Assembly: GCF_025567405.1 (NCBI RefSeq)
Contig: NZ_JAOQKJ010000001.1
Span: 186,001 to 250,000 of the forward strand
Direction: 5' to 3'
Source: Suilimivivens aceti
GTDB lineage: Bacteria; Bacillota; Clostridia; Lachnospirales; Lachnospiraceae
DNA: 64,000 bases
The notes beneath the pieces are model-generated. The model had not been told where the DNA came from. It did no database searches and saw only the letters and a program-made list of their open reading frames with translations. Every line of letters starts with the position of its first letter. Positions within the stretch are counted from its first letter, which is position 1. The position numbers and the translations under genes were made by a program. Positions 51,463 through 60,302 of the stretch are shown here, piece after piece.

Positions 51463-52489
51463 TTTGTCTCTTCATTCTCCTGATCACTGCCCGTTCTATC
51501 TTTTTCAGATAAAACCATCCATACAGTGCCTTACGTCTGATATTCTGGCAAAATCTTCTTGTATTGCCCGGCTTCTGATTGATCCTTCTGTACTTCGGTG
51601 AATGCTTCTTATATTCTTCCAGCTCTTTTCGGCATTCCTCTGCTGTAAACATATTACCTTTTCTGTCCATATAATGGAACAGACTGTAAATATTCTGTTC
51701 GGATGCCCAATAGCCATCTGACACGTTATGTCTCGCCCAGTACTTAGGGGCAATGGCAAACTTCAGTGTTTCACTGGTGTGCGCCGGCAGGCAGGCAAAG
51801 GAGGAATTGGATAAAAGCAGATAGTGTGCATTTTTCAGCGTCACATAATCCTTACCGATATCAAAGTGATGCGCTTCGATCCCCGGCAGCATTTTCCGGG
51901 CTGATTCCACATCATCCGTGATGATCATGAACTCCATATCCGGCCGGAGCTTTTTCATTTCCTTCATGCCATGGATCCAGTATTTCTTATCAATAAACAA
52001 TTCCGGGCTTCCCGTATACTCGCCGCCCCGCATATTGATGATGCACAGATTGTCCCGGCTGTATTCATAGGAATCATACTCCGGCTTTACATGCAGCCAC
52101 TGCTTCACCTGATCCAGATGGTCAATGAAATAGGACTCATCCTGCATATTCCCATAAATCAGAGTATTGTCACTGATATTCTTTAAATTCTGATCTGCCC
52201 CAGCAATATAGCAGCCATGCTCCATATCATGTCTGGAATTTCCGATATAAAGTCTTTCTTCTTTATCATTGTAGATCTGAAAACGGCTCTTTTCTTCTTC
52301 CGTGATCCTTTTTCCAAGATCCATGTCCATGAAATACATGCCACGGTCGCTGTGGATATTGACAGCAAAGCGTTCCTGCCCTGCTGTTCCAAATTCATAG
52401 CCGTTTTCTTCTGCCACTACTCTTGCAGTCACATAACAGAACAACTGGTTCCCCAGGCCCTGTCCATTGATAAATTCTGTTCCTACCAT
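51440..52489 (-). CDS. GT11-like fucosyltransferase with an altered donor motif
   Basis: 349 aa from the ATG at 52489, chosen because AAGGAACGG precedes it and the stop of the ABC gene lies just upstream. FINGQGLGNQLFCYVTARVV is the GT11 start, and LLLSNSSFACLPAHTSETLKFAI near residue 260 is the end motif. Where GT11 has HxRRxDY, this one reads NMRGGEYTGSP, so the first His and one Arg are replaced and the Asp is Glu. It may use another donor or be a divergent enzyme. The length, about 50 aa more than usual, comes from the C-terminal basic tail. Confidence 0.75.
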   Translation of the reverse strand: MVGTEFINGQGLGNQLFCYVTARVVAEENGYEFGTAGQERFAVNIHSDRGMYFMDMDLGKRITEEEKSRFQIYNDKEERLYIGNSRHDMEHGCYIAGADQNLKNISDNTLIYGNMQDESYFIDHLDQVKQWLHVKPEYDSYEYSRDNLCIINMRGGEYTGSPELFIDKKYWIHGMKEMKKLRPDMEFMIITDDVESARKMLPGIEAHHFDIGKDYVTLKNAHYLLLSNSSFACLPAHTSETLKFAIAPKYWARHNVSDGYWASEQNIYSLFHYMDRKGNMFTAEECRKELEEYKKHSPKYRRINQKPGNTRRFCQNIRRKALYGWFYLKKIERAVIRRMKRQNGTADAQ

Positions 52490-52503
52490 TCTGTCCCGTT
52501 CCT

Positions 52504-54267
52504 TTACAGCGTAGTCTTCACCAGCTTCATATTCTCTACCTTGTAGATCATATCGCACTTCTCAATGGTATTTAGCCGATGTGCAATAATGATCATGGTC
52601 TTACGTCCATGGAAGCTGTTGACCGCCTCCATGACTGCTGCCTCTGTATCATTGTCAAGTGCAGAGGTCGCCTCGTCAAATACAAGGATCTCCGGATCAT
52701 TGTACAGAGCCCTTGCAATACCGATCCTCTGTCTCTGTCCTCCGGAAAGCCTGACTCCCCGGTCACCGATTGTCGTATCCAGCCCCTCCGGCAGCTCCTC
52801 TACGAATTCTTTCAGCTGTGCCTCCTCCAGCACTTCCCAGATCCGCTTCTCGTCAATCTTGTCTGCATCAATACCAAAAGCAATGTTATCCCTGATCGAT
52901 TCGTCGATCAGATAGATAGACTGTGGAATATAGCCGATCTGTGCCAGCCAGGACTCATAATTCTTAAAGATATCCACCCCGTCACAGGTGATCATACCGG
53001 TCTGTGCATGTAAAAGTCCAAGCAGTATATCCACGATCGTTGACTTACCGGCTCCTGAGGTTCCGATAATTCCCACTGATTTTCCCTTGGGAACAATCAT
53101 ATGGGCATCCTCGAAAATATTTTTGTCAGAATCAGGATAATGGAAGCTGATATGATCCAGTTCGATCTGATGATCCAGCTTCAGCTTTTCCACCTGAGAA
53201 TAAGCCTTTCTCTCTGCCAGCATGGCATCTGTTTTCATGCCCTCCTGCAGATTGTCATACACGAAATCAAGGCTGGGCTGGGTATAGGCGATTTCTGTGA
53301 TATACGTATTGATACGGTTCACACTGGGCAGTACTCGTACTGCTGCGATCGCAAATGCAGAGATCGTCGTTACCATGGCTGTGATATCCCCGCCGCCATT
53401 AATATAAACTACCAGAAATCCCAGTACGCTTACAATAAACACGGTTTCGATCAGCAATCTTGGCATATTGTTCAGCACGGCATAGTTTCTGGCCACCTCT
53501 GCGCCGACCTTACCAGTTTCATAGTAGTTTCTCACATAAAATTCTTCCCGGTTCAGCACCTTGACATCCTTCAGTCCGTAGGTTGCCTGGATCCTCCACT
53601 TGGCGATCCTTGACTGGATCGCCTGATTCCTGGCACCGATCCGGTTCAGCCTTGGTTTAAACACCTTCACAATAAACAGGGTCAGAAGACCAAATACCGC
53701 AATGATAAACAAAGTCATCCCGGGATCATTCAGCAGAAGCACCATAAAAATGAGACAGGTAACCACGGCTTCACTTGCCAGCTGCAGCATGGCAAGGATC
53801 AGGGAGAAGGTCTGTGGGATATCACTGTCTGTGATCCGGAATACGGTAGGAATATCTGCTCCCAGATACTTTTCATAAGGGCGGTTTAAAAACTCTGCCA
53901 TAACACGGCTGATCATCCGGTTCCGGTTCTTTGTGATAAAGGTATTCTGCATATAGGTCAGCAGAAGAATATACAGGTTCTTGATCACATAAATGGCCAT
54001 CATGCCATAAAGTAATGCCATGGTGACCTGCTTCACAGTCGTAATGGATAAAGCATCACAGAGATTCTTTACTACTGGGATCCTGTCAATGTACCCCATC
54101 AGCTCGTCCGGTGCCAGCAAAGCCTGTACCACCGGGATCATGGCACTGACTCCCAGTGTCTCCAGGAGGCCACCGATAAAGATCATGATACCAAGGCCAA
54201 CTAACTGCCATTTCTGTTTTCTGTCAAAGATTGCTCTTACTTTGCCAAGTAATGTTATTTTTTTCAT
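52504..54267 (-). CDS. PglK-like ABC flippase, first gene of the long operon
   Basis: 587 aa with six helices in residues 15-335 and a nucleotide-binding domain: IGTSGAGKSTIVD (Walker A), LSGGQRQRIGIARAL (signature), EILVFDEATSALD (Walker B). GLKDVKVLNREEFYVRNY, in the cytoplasmic loop, matches the transporter at 24918-26660. AAAGGA precedes the ATG. It is the first gene after the promoter at 54346-54374. By similarity to PglK it flips a lipid-linked glycan; other ABC exporter roles cannot be excluded. Confidence 0.87.
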   Translation of the reverse strand: MKKITLLGKVRAIFDRKQKWQLVGLGIMIFIGGLLETLGVSAMIPVVQALLAPDELMGYIDRIPVVKNLCDALSITTVKQVTMALLYGMMAIYVIKNLYILLLTYMQNTFITKNRNRMISRVMAEFLNRPYEKYLGADIPTVFRITDSDIPQTFSLILAMLQLASEAVVTCLIFMVLLLNDPGMTLFIIAVFGLLTLFIVKVFKPRLNRIGARNQAIQSRIAKWRIQATYGLKDVKVLNREEFYVRNYYETGKVGAEVARNYAVLNNMPRLLIETVFIVSVLGFLVVYINGGGDITAMVTTISAFAIAAVRVLPSVNRINTYITEIAYTQPSLDFVYDNLQEGMKTDAMLAERKAYSQVEKLKLDHQIELDHISFHYPDSDKNIFEDAHMIVPKGKSVGIIGTSGAGKSTIVDILLGLLHAQTGMITCDGVDIFKNYESWLAQIGYIPQSIYLIDESIRDNIAFGIDADKIDEKRIWEVLEEAQLKEFVEELPEGLDTTIGDRGVRLSGGQRQRIGIARALYNDPEILVFDEATSALDNDTEAAVMEAVNSFHGRKTMIIIAHRLNTIEKCDMIYKVENMKLVKTTL

Positions 54268-54345
54268 GCTTCGGATTCCTTTGCAGGATGTGTTCTATAT
54301 TTCTTCTGTATGTATACTAAATGTATAATACACCACACCAAGTAT

Positions 54346-54374
54346 AATATACCACAGGCACTAATTTTGGTCAA
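54346..54374 (-). promoter_or_regulatory. Promoter of the long glycan operon
   Basis: On the minus strand TTGACC (54374-54369), a 17-bp spacer and TATATT (54351-54346) form a good sigma-A promoter. The predicted start is near 54338, giving a leader of about 70 nt to the ABC flippase start at 54267. The -35 box lies in a perfect palindrome (next entry). Confidence 0.65.
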
Positions 54375-54387
54375 TTTGACCAAAATT
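54363..54387. promoter_or_regulatory. Perfect palindrome overlapping the -35 box (operator candidate)
   Basis: AATTTTGGTCA (54363-54373), ATT, TGACCAAAATT (54377-54387) form a perfect inverted repeat with a 3-bp centre. It lies between the divergent transcription units starting at 54267 and 54494. As it covers the -35 box of the leftward promoter, a dimeric repressor bound there would block it. No regulator gene is in the window. Confidence 0.6.
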
Positions 54388-54493
54388 GAAATTTCTCTCA
54401 GGCAGAAAATAAAATCCAAAGTGGCATCTGCCTGATAAATATGATAGTATAGGTTCAGTTATTTATATTGAAATCATTTGAAAGGAATTTGAA

Positions 54494-56446
54494 ATGTCAT
54501 CCAATAAAGGTAAAAGTCTTTTTATAGGAAGTCTCTGTTTTATGATTTTTGCTGTATTACGCAATATCATTCCTCTTTCTAATATGCCTTTTTATATACT
54601 GGCATGTGTTATTTTTGTTGTTACAGCTTTAGCATCCTACTTTTTCCTTGTTAATCATGATCATTCCCGGAAGAATTCCTTATTCCAGAATATTCTGTGT
54701 TTTCTTCCTCCACTTGCCATTATTATCTGGATGATTCTGTTCTATATTAATGAGCCAAATGCTGAGCATCCTCTAGAGATAGATCAGTTAATACGCAGAT
54801 CTTTTCCGCTTCCTGTCTGGATCGGTCTTATGATACTTGGTACCTGTATTTGTCTGTTTCTGTTCCGCACAAAAGCTGGCAATTGTAACTCTGTTTCCAA
54901 AATCAGAAAGTATATCCGTCTCGTAATTACTGTTCTGCTTGCAATCGGTACTTCCATTCAGTTTTACGCACCCAATATTTTTCAGGATATTCAGGGAGGT
55001 ACTTACCATAGTCATGCCTATACAAGCAGCATTATTAATGTATGCTGGCTGACTCCATACAGCGAAGATCTGGAATCTCTTTACGGGCACTACGCCATTT
55101 TGTACATGCCTTTTCTGAAGCTGATGCATAAGTTTTTTACCATTGATTATCTTACCGGAATTTTTATTCTCTGTGCTATACTGGCAGGTATATCTGTTCT
55201 GCTGTTTGCTTATGTCCTGAATTATTTCATTAAAAATGATGTTATTTTCTATCTGGCATTGTTTGGTATTGGCGAATACTATTTCATGCTTATGCAGGGA
55301 GGTGTCTATATGCAGGTACATCCTCATCGCATGATTTTCCCTATTCTGCTCACAGCCCTTGCTGTTTATGAACAGAAAAAGCAACGTCAGTATCCGGTTT
55401 TAGCTGTTCTTTTTATTACACTTTCATTTGTATGGTCTACGGAAGTAGGTCTTGTTATTATGCTTGCATTCAGTCTGCTTCGCTGGTATCAGGCTGTTAT
55501 TGACACCACTCCATTTTCTGTTAAAAAGGTACTGAAGTTTTTCCCTTATTTACTGCTGTATACTATACTGCCTTTTGCTTTATCCTACCTTATTGTCAAT
55601 GCTTACAATTTGTTAGCTGGCGGAAGTATATTAGACTTCAGTGAATTTATGTTTCCTCTTATTTCAGACAGAGGCTACATTGATCAGATTGAACTGCCGC
55701 TTCCGAATGCAGCCCACCCATGGACAGCATCTGCCATTCTTTTTCTCATTTTTGTCTGCATTGCTCTATTTGCATTGTTATGGCATAATCCCGAAAAAAA
55801 AGAAAAGCTTTCTTTCTTCTTTTTCTTTGGAACTATGGGTCTTGGTCTTATGCTTTACTATACAAACCGTGCAGCCGAAGGAAGCATGTTCATTGTTCTT
55901 TTCTTCCTTTTGATCTTACAGGCATTGATTTTACAAAAATCTCAGGATATGTACCTTATACGAAAAACCTCCGGTGAATCCGCTTTTCAGCAAAAAGACG
56001 GTATTCTATTCCTGATGCTCCGTATCATCACCACGTTTATCCTGTTTGCCATGGCTTTTGACTGTATCTATTCCATGCCAAAAGCATGGAAAACCTCTTC
56101 CGAAACCATATGGAAACGGGCAGAGCTGCAGGAATTTGCAGATTACCTCTATGACCAGGTACCTCCGGATGCAGTTTCCTTCGGTGAGGGTGTTCCGGAA
56201 ATTATGTCCATGATAGACCGTGACACACACCTTCATACCACCGAATGGTCTTATCTCAACATGCCGTTAGATACTATGGAAAGAAACTACGACAGAATAA
56301 AGGGATCTCAATGGATTTTCTGTTCCTTATACAGTCTTTGGTATCTGCAGGAAAACTATCCCGGCTTAGTAGATAATTATGAGCTGCATGAACAGTTTGA
56401 GTATAATGGCGCCGAATTTGGATTTTTCGTAAAGCTTGATGAATGA
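54494..56446 (+). CDS. GT-C-like membrane protein
   Basis: 650 aa with about 14 hydrophobic segments and a C-terminal soluble part. AAGGAA lies about 9 bases before the ATG. Residues about 165-200 form a large outer loop with FQDIQGGTYHSHAYTSSI and DLESLYGHYAILYMPFLKL, similar in position to the acceptor loop of GT-C enzymes. I do not see the clear DD/DE motif of the other GT-C-like proteins here, so the function is weakly supported. It is the first gene of a rightward operon, followed by CotH with a 4-bp stop/start overlap region. Confidence 0.65.
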   Translation: MSSNKGKSLFIGSLCFMIFAVLRNIIPLSNMPFYILACVIFVVTALASYFFLVNHDHSRKNSLFQNILCFLPPLAIIIWMILFYINEPNAEHPLEIDQLIRRSFPLPVWIGLMILGTCICLFLFRTKAGNCNSVSKIRKYIRLVITVLLAIGTSIQFYAPNIFQDIQGGTYHSHAYTSSIINVCWLTPYSEDLESLYGHYAILYMPFLKLMHKFFTIDYLTGIFILCAILAGISVLLFAYVLNYFIKNDVIFYLALFGIGEYYFMLMQGGVYMQVHPHRMIFPILLTALAVYEQKKQRQYPVLAVLFITLSFVWSTEVGLVIMLAFSLLRWYQAVIDTTPFSVKKVLKFFPYLLLYTILPFALSYLIVNAYNLLAGGSILDFSEFMFPLISDRGYIDQIELPLPNAAHPWTASAILFLIFVCIALFALLWHNPEKKEKLSFFFFFGTMGLGLMLYYTNRAAEGSMFIVLFFLLILQALILQKSQDMYLIRKTSGESAFQQKDGILFLMLRIITTFILFAMAFDCIYSMPKAWKTSSETIWKRAELQEFADYLYDQVPPDAVSFGEGVPEIMSMIDRDTHLHTTEWSYLNMPLDTMERNYDRIKGSQWIFCSLYSLWYLQENYPGLVDNYELHEQFEYNGAEFGFFVKLDE

Positions 56447-56454
56447 GGTACTTC

Positions 56455-58089
56455 ATGAAAAAGCTATATAAAACAACTATATTTATTATTCTTTCTCTAT
56501 TGCTGCTTGGCATTTATCTCTATGTAGATTCCAACCATGGCAGCTTACATAATCAAATACTCTCTACTGATATATTGTCCTACGAACAGATAGAGCAGCT
56601 TTCTGCTGGAAAAAAAGATGCTTTCATGCAGCCAGAAATAACATTTAATGATGATTCTATAGCATATGATTCAGAACAAAATATGCTTCTAATTCCTCAG
56701 AATCTTTCAGAAGACCAGTATGACGGAAAATTATCTGTTTCCGACGGGAAGCTGTATTTTCTGGAGGATGAAGAAGGATTCTCTAATAAATCAGAATCCA
56801 TCAGTCAGAATCGTGTTTTTCGTCTTTTCTGGATTCGTGATACACAGGTATGGATGTATAATGTATATTTCACTGGTATGCCTGTAATGTGCCTTTCAAC
56901 CAATGCTACTATATACTGTGAAGAGTCTGAAAAAGATGATGACGAAGATATTGATGATATCCTCAAATGGGAAGGCAATGTCTGGCTATCTGATCCGTAC
57001 CATACCAGCACCAGTTTTCAAATTACAGATTGTAACTGGCACAAAAGAGGTGCCACAACTATGAACTATGAAAAAGCAGGCTATAAGCTCAACCTGGATC
57101 ACAAGAAATCCTTTCTTGGCATGAGAAAAGATGATGACTGGATTCTGAATGCCCTTTACGATGATGAAGGTCTGATCCATAATAAATTGTCCTATCAGGT
57201 ATGGCAGGAAATTGCATCGTCAAATAGTGTTGCAAATGATGAGGGCATTTCCATGGAATATGTAGAATTATTTGTAGATCAGGAATATCGTGGCGTATAT
57301 GGTCTTTCTGAACGAATTGATAAGAAATCAGCTTCTCTGAGCTCCCATGATATTTTGTACAAATACCGTTCCCAGGAATTTGCATCAGAAGCTGATTTCT
57401 ACCCCTGCGGTCAGGAACCAGAATCACCAATCGTGACAATTGAATATCCAAAGGACTTTGATGACTCTGACTGGAATCCTATGCGTACCTGGATCTCTAT
57501 GTTTAACACAGAGCAGACACCTGATTATGAAAAAGCGAAATCTCTTCTCAATATGGAAAACGCCATTGACTATAATTTATTCAACCAACTGATCTATGGT
57601 ATGGATAATATTATGAAAAATGTATATTTTAAAGCTGAATATCAATCAAACGGAAGTTATCAGTTCATAAAGATTCCCTGGGATCTGAATATGACCTGGG
57701 GCAATTCCTGGGTAGATGATTATAACTGTGGTTTTAACAGATATAAGGAAGAAAATATCACCTCGTCCGGTGGCTTCAGCGAAGATATGATCTCTCTTTA
57801 TCAGGTAACCCCACCCGAAATATCTGAGCAGCTTCTGACACGCTGGCAGGAACTCCGTCAGGAAATCATCACTCCTGAAAGCATAATCCAAATGCTGGAT
57901 CAGGAGCTCGCCTACCTGCATGGCTCTGGTGCTTATGCAAGAAATCTTCAGAAATGGCCACCAACCTGTGATCACTGGCAGGAATCCCAGCTTTATGAAT
58001 ACATTTATGGCCGAATTGCTTTTCTTGACAGTTATTATAGTGATTTATATAAAAGCAGCCACAACCAAGAGTCCGGTAACCAATACTAA
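56455..58089 (+). CDS. CotH-family kinase-like protein
   Basis: 544 aa from the ATG at 56455 (GAGG upstream). A membrane anchor spans residues 5-22; the rest is outside. WHKRGATTMNYEKAGYKLNL, DDWILNALYDDEGLIHNKLSYQVW, YRGVYGLSERIDKK, and FIKIPWDLNMTWGNSW are the CotH motifs, the last with the catalytic-type Asp. CotH proteins are atypical protein kinases (spore-coat phosphorylation in Bacillus) that use ATP. A cell-surface member in a glycan operon may phosphorylate a polymer or protein. It is coupled to the GT-C-like gene before and precedes DUF4956. Confidence 0.9.
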   Translation: MKKLYKTTIFIILSLLLLGIYLYVDSNHGSLHNQILSTDILSYEQIEQLSAGKKDAFMQPEITFNDDSIAYDSEQNMLLIPQNLSEDQYDGKLSVSDGKLYFLEDEEGFSNKSESISQNRVFRLFWIRDTQVWMYNVYFTGMPVMCLSTNATIYCEESEKDDDEDIDDILKWEGNVWLSDPYHTSTSFQITDCNWHKRGATTMNYEKAGYKLNLDHKKSFLGMRKDDDWILNALYDDEGLIHNKLSYQVWQEIASSNSVANDEGISMEYVELFVDQEYRGVYGLSERIDKKSASLSSHDILYKYRSQEFASEADFYPCGQEPESPIVTIEYPKDFDDSDWNPMRTWISMFNTEQTPDYEKAKSLLNMENAIDYNLFNQLIYGMDNIMKNVYFKAEYQSNGSYQFIKIPWDLNMTWGNSWVDDYNCGFNRYKEENITSSGGFSEDMISLYQVTPPEISEQLLTRWQELRQEIITPESIIQMLDQELAYLHGSGAYARNLQKWPPTCDHWQESQLYEYIYGRIAFLDSYYSDLYKSSHNQESGNQY

Positions 58090-58108
58090 CGAATGTGAGG
58101 AATTTACT

Positions 58109-58783
58109 ATGAATTTCAATGATGCTATCAAAAAATCTGTATTAGAGGGATTTTCTTATGCAGATATGTCAAATGCCAAAATCTTTACTACCCTGATCAT
58201 CACCTTTTTGATCGCTGTATACATTTTCATTGTATATAAGAAAGTAACGAAAAGTGCCTTCTACTTTAAGAATTTTAATATTTCCATGGCTATTATTTCT
58301 GTGGTTACAGCCGGTATTATCCTCGCCATGCAGTCCAGTATCGTCATTTCACTTGGTATGGTTGGTGCTCTTTCCATCGTAAGATTCCGTACTGCCATCA
58401 AGGATCCTATGGATCTGCTGTTCCTGTTCTGGTCTATCGGCACCGGTATTATCTGTGGTGCAGGACTATATAAGATTGCTGTAATCCTGGCAGTACTTGT
58501 AACAATTGGTCTTCTCATCCTGGATCTTTTTCCTGTACGTATCAGTCCCTATCTTCTGATCATCAATGCTGATTCTGACGACCGGGAAGATGACATTCTT
58601 GCTCTGATCCAGCAGAATGCTGGATACTATAAACTAAAATCCAAAAATATTTCTTCCGGAAGCATGGATCTTATTTATGAAACCCGATCCAAAAACGAAA
58701 AGGAATTGGTAAACAGTCTTTCTCACCTTGACGGTGTTCTCTCTGTTTCCCTGCTCAGTCATGATGGAGAAGTAAAGAATTAA
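58109..58783 (+). CDS. DUF4956 membrane protein
   Basis: 224 aa from the ATG at 58109, which has GTGAGG 9 bases upstream; a longer in-frame ORF would run back into CotH. Three to four helices lie in residues 24-135, with GALSIVRFRTAIKDPMDLLFLFWSIGTGIICG as the family core, followed by a cytoplasmic domain (about 140-224). DUF4956 genes are often next to CotH and VTC-domain polyphosphate polymerase genes. No VTC gene is seen here. It may couple CotH to a phosphate donor pathway. Confidence 0.88.
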   Translation: MNFNDAIKKSVLEGFSYADMSNAKIFTTLIITFLIAVYIFIVYKKVTKSAFYFKNFNISMAIISVVTAGIILAMQSSIVISLGMVGALSIVRFRTAIKDPMDLLFLFWSIGTGIICGAGLYKIAVILAVLVTIGLLILDLFPVRISPYLLIINADSDDREDDILALIQQNAGYYKLKSKNISSGSMDLIYETRSKNEKELVNSLSHLDGVLSVSLLSHDGEVKN

Positions 58784-58800
58784 GGAAGGACCCTACAGCC

Positions 58801-60288
58801 ATGCTGTTTAACTCCTATATTTTCATATTTTTATTTTTGCCTATAGTACTGCTTGGCTATTATCTTCTTGGCTCAAGAGGTCATTCCAGGGCGGCCGTAT
58901 ATTTCCTTACCGCCATGTCCCTGGGCTTTTATGGCTACAACAGCATTTCTGCCCTGCTGATCCTGTTTGTCAGTATTGTGGTCAATTATGCCCTTGTCTG
59001 TCTCATGCAGAAGACAGAGCGGACAGGGCGGCGCAGAATGTATCTGATCATCCTGCTCATATGGAACATCGGCCTGCTTTTTGTTTATAAATATTCCAGC
59101 TTCTTTCTGGAAAATATAAATCTGGCCTTTGATACCGATTTTTCACCGCTGCAGCTTCTTATGCCGCTCGGTATCAGCTTTTATACCTTCCAGCAGATTT
59201 CCTATGGTGTAGACTGTTATCGGAAAGAATGTAAGGGATATCAGTTTTCTGATTATCTGGCTTATATTACCTTTTTCCCAAGCATCTCCTCAGGTCCTAT
59301 CGTATACCACAGTGAGCTGATCCCCCAGCTTCAGGATCCGGAACGTAAAAAGGTACTGTTTACCCACCTTGGGCAGGGGCTGTATGCTTTTTCCCTTGGT
59401 CTTGCGAAAAAGGTACTGATCGCTGACACTCTTGCCAAGGTTGTTTCTGTAGGCTATGCCAATATTCCGGAGCTGAATACCTTCAGTACGATCCTCGTGA
59501 TGCTGAGCTATTCCCTGCAGATCTATTTCGACTTTTCGGGCTACTGTGATATGGCGCTTGGTATCTCCAGGATGCTGAACCTGGATCTGCCGGTCAACTT
59601 CAATTCGCCCTACAAGGCTGTTTCCATCACAGACTTCTGGGACAGATGGCACATGACCCTGACACGGTTCTTCACAAAATATGTCTATATTCCTCTCGGC
59701 GGAAGCCGCAGGGGACTGCCAAGGACTCTGTTAAACGTCATGATCGTATTTCTGGTCAGCGGATTATGGCATGGTGCAAACTGGACCTTTATCCTGTGGG
59801 GTGCGCTTCACGGACTTTTGAATGTGCTGGAAAAGGCACTGCGGATCAAGGATCGGAAAATACCCGTCCTTCTCCGGAGAGGGTTTACCTTTAGCTTCGT
59901 GACACTGGCCTGGAGTATTTTCCGCGCACCTTCCCTTTCTGATTCCATGGCGCTGTTTGGCGGACTGTTTTCCGGTGGCTTTTCTCTCTATCAGCCTATC
60001 CGTGACAAATTTATGGATGTCATCGAGATCAGTTTTCTCTACCGGGCAGGTCTCGGCGGTCTTATGGAATCAAGGCCATGGCTGATGCTGACCCTGTTTA
60101 TCGTGGTTCTTATGGCCGCATGCTTTACCATGAAGAATACGCAGGAGAAAATGGCTCTGTTCGCCTTCAGTCCCGAAAAGGGAAGCCGCCGGAAAATGCT
60201 GTGGAAATGCCTGGTAACAGCAGGGCTTTTGTTCTGGAGTATCCTGTCCCTTGCAGAAATCAGCGAATTCCTGTATTTTACTTTTTAA
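58801..60288 (+). CDS. MBOAT O-acyltransferase (AlgI/DltB-like)
   Basis: 495 aa with about 11 helices. YIFIFLFLPIVLLGYYLLGSRG is the start, MPLGISFYTFQQISYGVDCYR, SITDFWDRWHMTLTRFFTKYVYIPLGGSRRG, and FLVSGLWHGANWTFILWGALHG with the catalytic His in the last. The protein moves acyl groups across the membrane onto extracellular glycans, as AlgI or DltB does. It works with the SGNH protein encoded immediately downstream. It is 17 bp after DUF4956 in a rightward operon. Confidence 0.95.
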   Translation: MLFNSYIFIFLFLPIVLLGYYLLGSRGHSRAAVYFLTAMSLGFYGYNSISALLILFVSIVVNYALVCLMQKTERTGRRRMYLIILLIWNIGLLFVYKYSSFFLENINLAFDTDFSPLQLLMPLGISFYTFQQISYGVDCYRKECKGYQFSDYLAYITFFPSISSGPIVYHSELIPQLQDPERKKVLFTHLGQGLYAFSLGLAKKVLIADTLAKVVSVGYANIPELNTFSTILVMLSYSLQIYFDFSGYCDMALGISRMLNLDLPVNFNSPYKAVSITDFWDRWHMTLTRFFTKYVYIPLGGSRRGLPRTLLNVMIVFLVSGLWHGANWTFILWGALHGLLNVLEKALRIKDRKIPVLLRRGFTFSFVTLAWSIFRAPSLSDSMALFGGLFSGGFSLYQPIRDKFMDVIEISFLYRAGLGGLMESRPWLMLTLFIVVLMAACFTMKNTQEKMALFAFSPEKGSRRKMLWKCLVTAGLLFWSILSLAEISEFLYFTF

Positions 60289-60302
60289 GAGCGTACACAA
60301 AT

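Noticed and set aside
53101..53613. 170-codon plus-strand frame opposite the ABC flippase
   Set aside because: Antisense to a well-supported membrane domain and without motifs or ribosome site.
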